Source: Amycolatopsis thailandensis
GTDB taxonomy: Bacteria; Actinomycetota; Actinomycetes; Mycobacteriales; Pseudonocardiaceae
Assembly: GCF_002234405.1 (NCBI RefSeq)
Contig: NZ_NMQT01000008.1
Coordinates: 1-64,000 of the forward strand
Length of the DNA: 64,000 nt
Direction: 5' to 3'
The notes under the pieces were generated by a model. That model saw nothing but the letters and a program-made list of their open reading frames with translations. It did no database searches and was not told the origin of the DNA. Position 1 is the first letter of the stretch. Each line of letters opens with the position of its first letter. Shown here one piece after another: positions 62,907 to 64,000 of the stretch. A program made the translations under genes and the position numbers.

Positions 62907-63464
62907 ATGGAGAGCCAACCCACTGTCACCGCGGCGATCGAGCTGATCGCGCCCCGGCTGCGTCGTGCCCGGGAGAAGAAGGGCACGACGCTGGTGGAAC
63001 TCAGCCGTGCCACCGGCATCTCCACCAGCACCCTGTCTCGCCTCGAATCCGGACAGCGCAAGCCGAGTCTCGAACTGGTGCTGCCGGTCATCGCCGCGCT
63101 GGGCCTGCGCGTCGACGAGATCGTCTCGTCGCCGAGGGTGCTCGAACCGATCGAGGACAGCCGGGTCCTCATCCCGCTCACTCGCCACGAGAACGGGCCC
63201 CGGGCCTGCAAGATGACGATCCCGGCCGTCGACGACGAACCCCGCCCGCGCACGCACGACGGCCGCGAATGGCTTTACGTGCTGCGGGGCAGGTTGCGGC
63301 TCGTGCTCGGCGACCAGGACGTCGTCCTCGGTCCCGGCGAGGCCGCCGAGTTCGACTGCCGGACGCCGCACTGGTTCGGCGCCACCGGCCGAGGGCGGGT
63401 CGAAGTGCTCAGCCTGTTCGGCAAGCAGGGCGAACGGATCCATGTCCGCGCCCGCACCCGGTGA
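62907..63464 (+). CDS. XRE-cupin regulator
   Basis: 185 residues. An N-terminal XRE helix-turn-helix (RRAREKKGTTLVELSRATG, SxLSRLESGQRKPS) is joined to a C-terminal cupin (REWLYVLRGRLRLVLGD, PGEAAEFDCRTPHWF). Such proteins sense a small ligand through the cupin. Starts are 77 bases apart from the divergent MFS gene, so a shared operator is likely. Confidence 0.85.
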   Translation: MESQPTVTAAIELIAPRLRRAREKKGTTLVELSRATGISTSTLSRLESGQRKPSLELVLPVIAALGLRVDEIVSSPRVLEPIEDSRVLIPLTRHENGPRACKMTIPAVDDEPRPRTHDGREWLYVLRGRLRLVLGDQDVVLGPGEAAEFDCRTPHWFGATGRGRVEVLSLFGKQGERIHVRARTR

Positions 63465-63466
63465 CG

Positions 63467-64000
63467 TCAGGCGCGCGCGGGGGCGAGGCGGATCGCCGAG
63501 ACGAGGAAGAACAGGCCGCCGAGGGCGGCGTATCCGGCCAGGTTGACCAGTGACGCGTCCGGCTGCGCGGCTTGCAGGACGAAGGACGTCCCGGCGACGG
63601 TGGAGATCGCCCCGCTGGCGATCATCGCCCCTTGGCCACCCAGCTTGCGACGGCCGACGCCGACGACGAGCTGGACGAGACCCGAGACGACCGCCCAGAC
63701 GCCCCACACGCGCAGTACCGCCGGGATGCCGGAGGTGACGGCGATCGCGAGACCGATGCCCGCGAGCCCGCTGATCGCGATGTTCATGTACAGGCCCAGG
63801 GCGGATTTCGGGTCTCGCGAGGTGCGGAGGTCGACGAGGGCGGCGACGACGTCGAACAGGGGATAAAGCACGAGCAGCGCGACACTGATCGGCCCGAGCT
63901 TCGACGCGCTGGTGAACAGCAGGCCCGCCCACACCAGGGCGAAGCCGAAGCGGACGAAGTACAGGCGCCGCAGGGCGGGCGCGACGACGGTTTGGGTGCT
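63467..64000 (-). CDS. HdeD/DUF308-like membrane protein, 5' end outside window
   Basis: At least 177 residues in frame; the reading is open to the right edge, so the start is not in view (a GTG at 63934 is internal). About six helices with PLFDVVAALVDLRTS, GLAGIGLAIAVTSG and VSAIRLAP. The HdeD-like pattern is weaker than in the gene at 45461. Convergent on the XRE-cupin gene, two bases between stops. Confidence 0.65.
   Translation of the reverse strand, partial: STQTVVAPALRRLYFVRFGFALVWAGLLFTSASKLGPISVALLVLYPLFDVVAALVDLRTSRDPKSALGLYMNIAISGLAGIGLAIAVTSGIPAVLRVWGVWAVVSGLVQLVVGVGRRKLGGQGAMIASGAISTVAGTSFVLQAAQPDASLVNLAGYAALGGLFFLVSAIRLAPARA

Noticed and set aside
1-64000. CRISPR arrays
   Set aside because: No set of regularly spaced identical repeats with unique spacers is visible; the regular 120-bp pattern at 37-38 kb is TPR coding.

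Overview
The window is high-GC DNA from an actinomycete. Twin-arginine and lipoprotein signals, a mycothiol-type DinB protein, AfsR/SARP and NB-ARC/TPR regulators, many GTG/TTG starts and ATGA/GTGA stop-start overlaps all fit. The protein styles most resemble Pseudonocardiales such as Amycolatopsis, but genus is an inference.

Left part (1-19.7 kb) is accessory and partly decayed. It holds a small secreted protein, an ATPase with a zinc-finger-like partner, a TIGR02391/Ymh protein carrying an Rx4H motif, and an integrase remnant. A P450 and a condensation-domain gene follow, both broken by single-base homopolymer shifts or a stop. Next come a 2,316-residue LamG-repeat protein with a beta-rich C-terminus, a 52-codon ORF that appears to start at ATC, a PrsW-like membrane protein with changed active-site motifs, and an intact tyrosine integrase.

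Middle part (19,725-42,901) is bounded by a 42-bp direct repeat of tRNA-Ala(GGC) positions 32-73. The right copy lies in the intact tRNA gene and the left copy is the displaced 3' half. This marks an integrated region of about 23 kb. It carries a polytopic membrane protein, a secreted RHS/YD-repeat toxin with a predicted immunity gene, a stretch of remnants (3' half of a tRNA-Thr, dnaE2 tail, integrase::MFS chimera), a glycerophosphotransferase-like/PfkB pair, two STAND regulators, a sigma factor and a DUF349 chimera. Related att-like end modules at 17.8 and 42.5 kb, and a shorter match at 29.0 kb, suggest several rounds of integration.

Right part (43-64 kb) is more orderly chromosome. It has a secreted CBM13/beta-helix protein, a GNAT, a receiver/thioredoxin-reductase protein overlapping a cNMP-binding histidine kinase, and an unusual nested hairpin cassette. 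A four-gene SBP/TelA/VWA-lipoprotein/membrane operon follows, then an LmeA-like protein, a Tat-exported M28 peptidase, and an RHH-VOC-MFS operon. The last notable locus is a putative toxin-antitoxin-chaperone module (HicA-like, HTH antitoxin, SecB-like), followed by an MFS pump and its divergent XRE-cupin regulator. The strongest candidates for something undescribed are the HicA/HTH/SecB-like module, the hairpin cassette, the LamG giant with its small partner, and the TelA operon.
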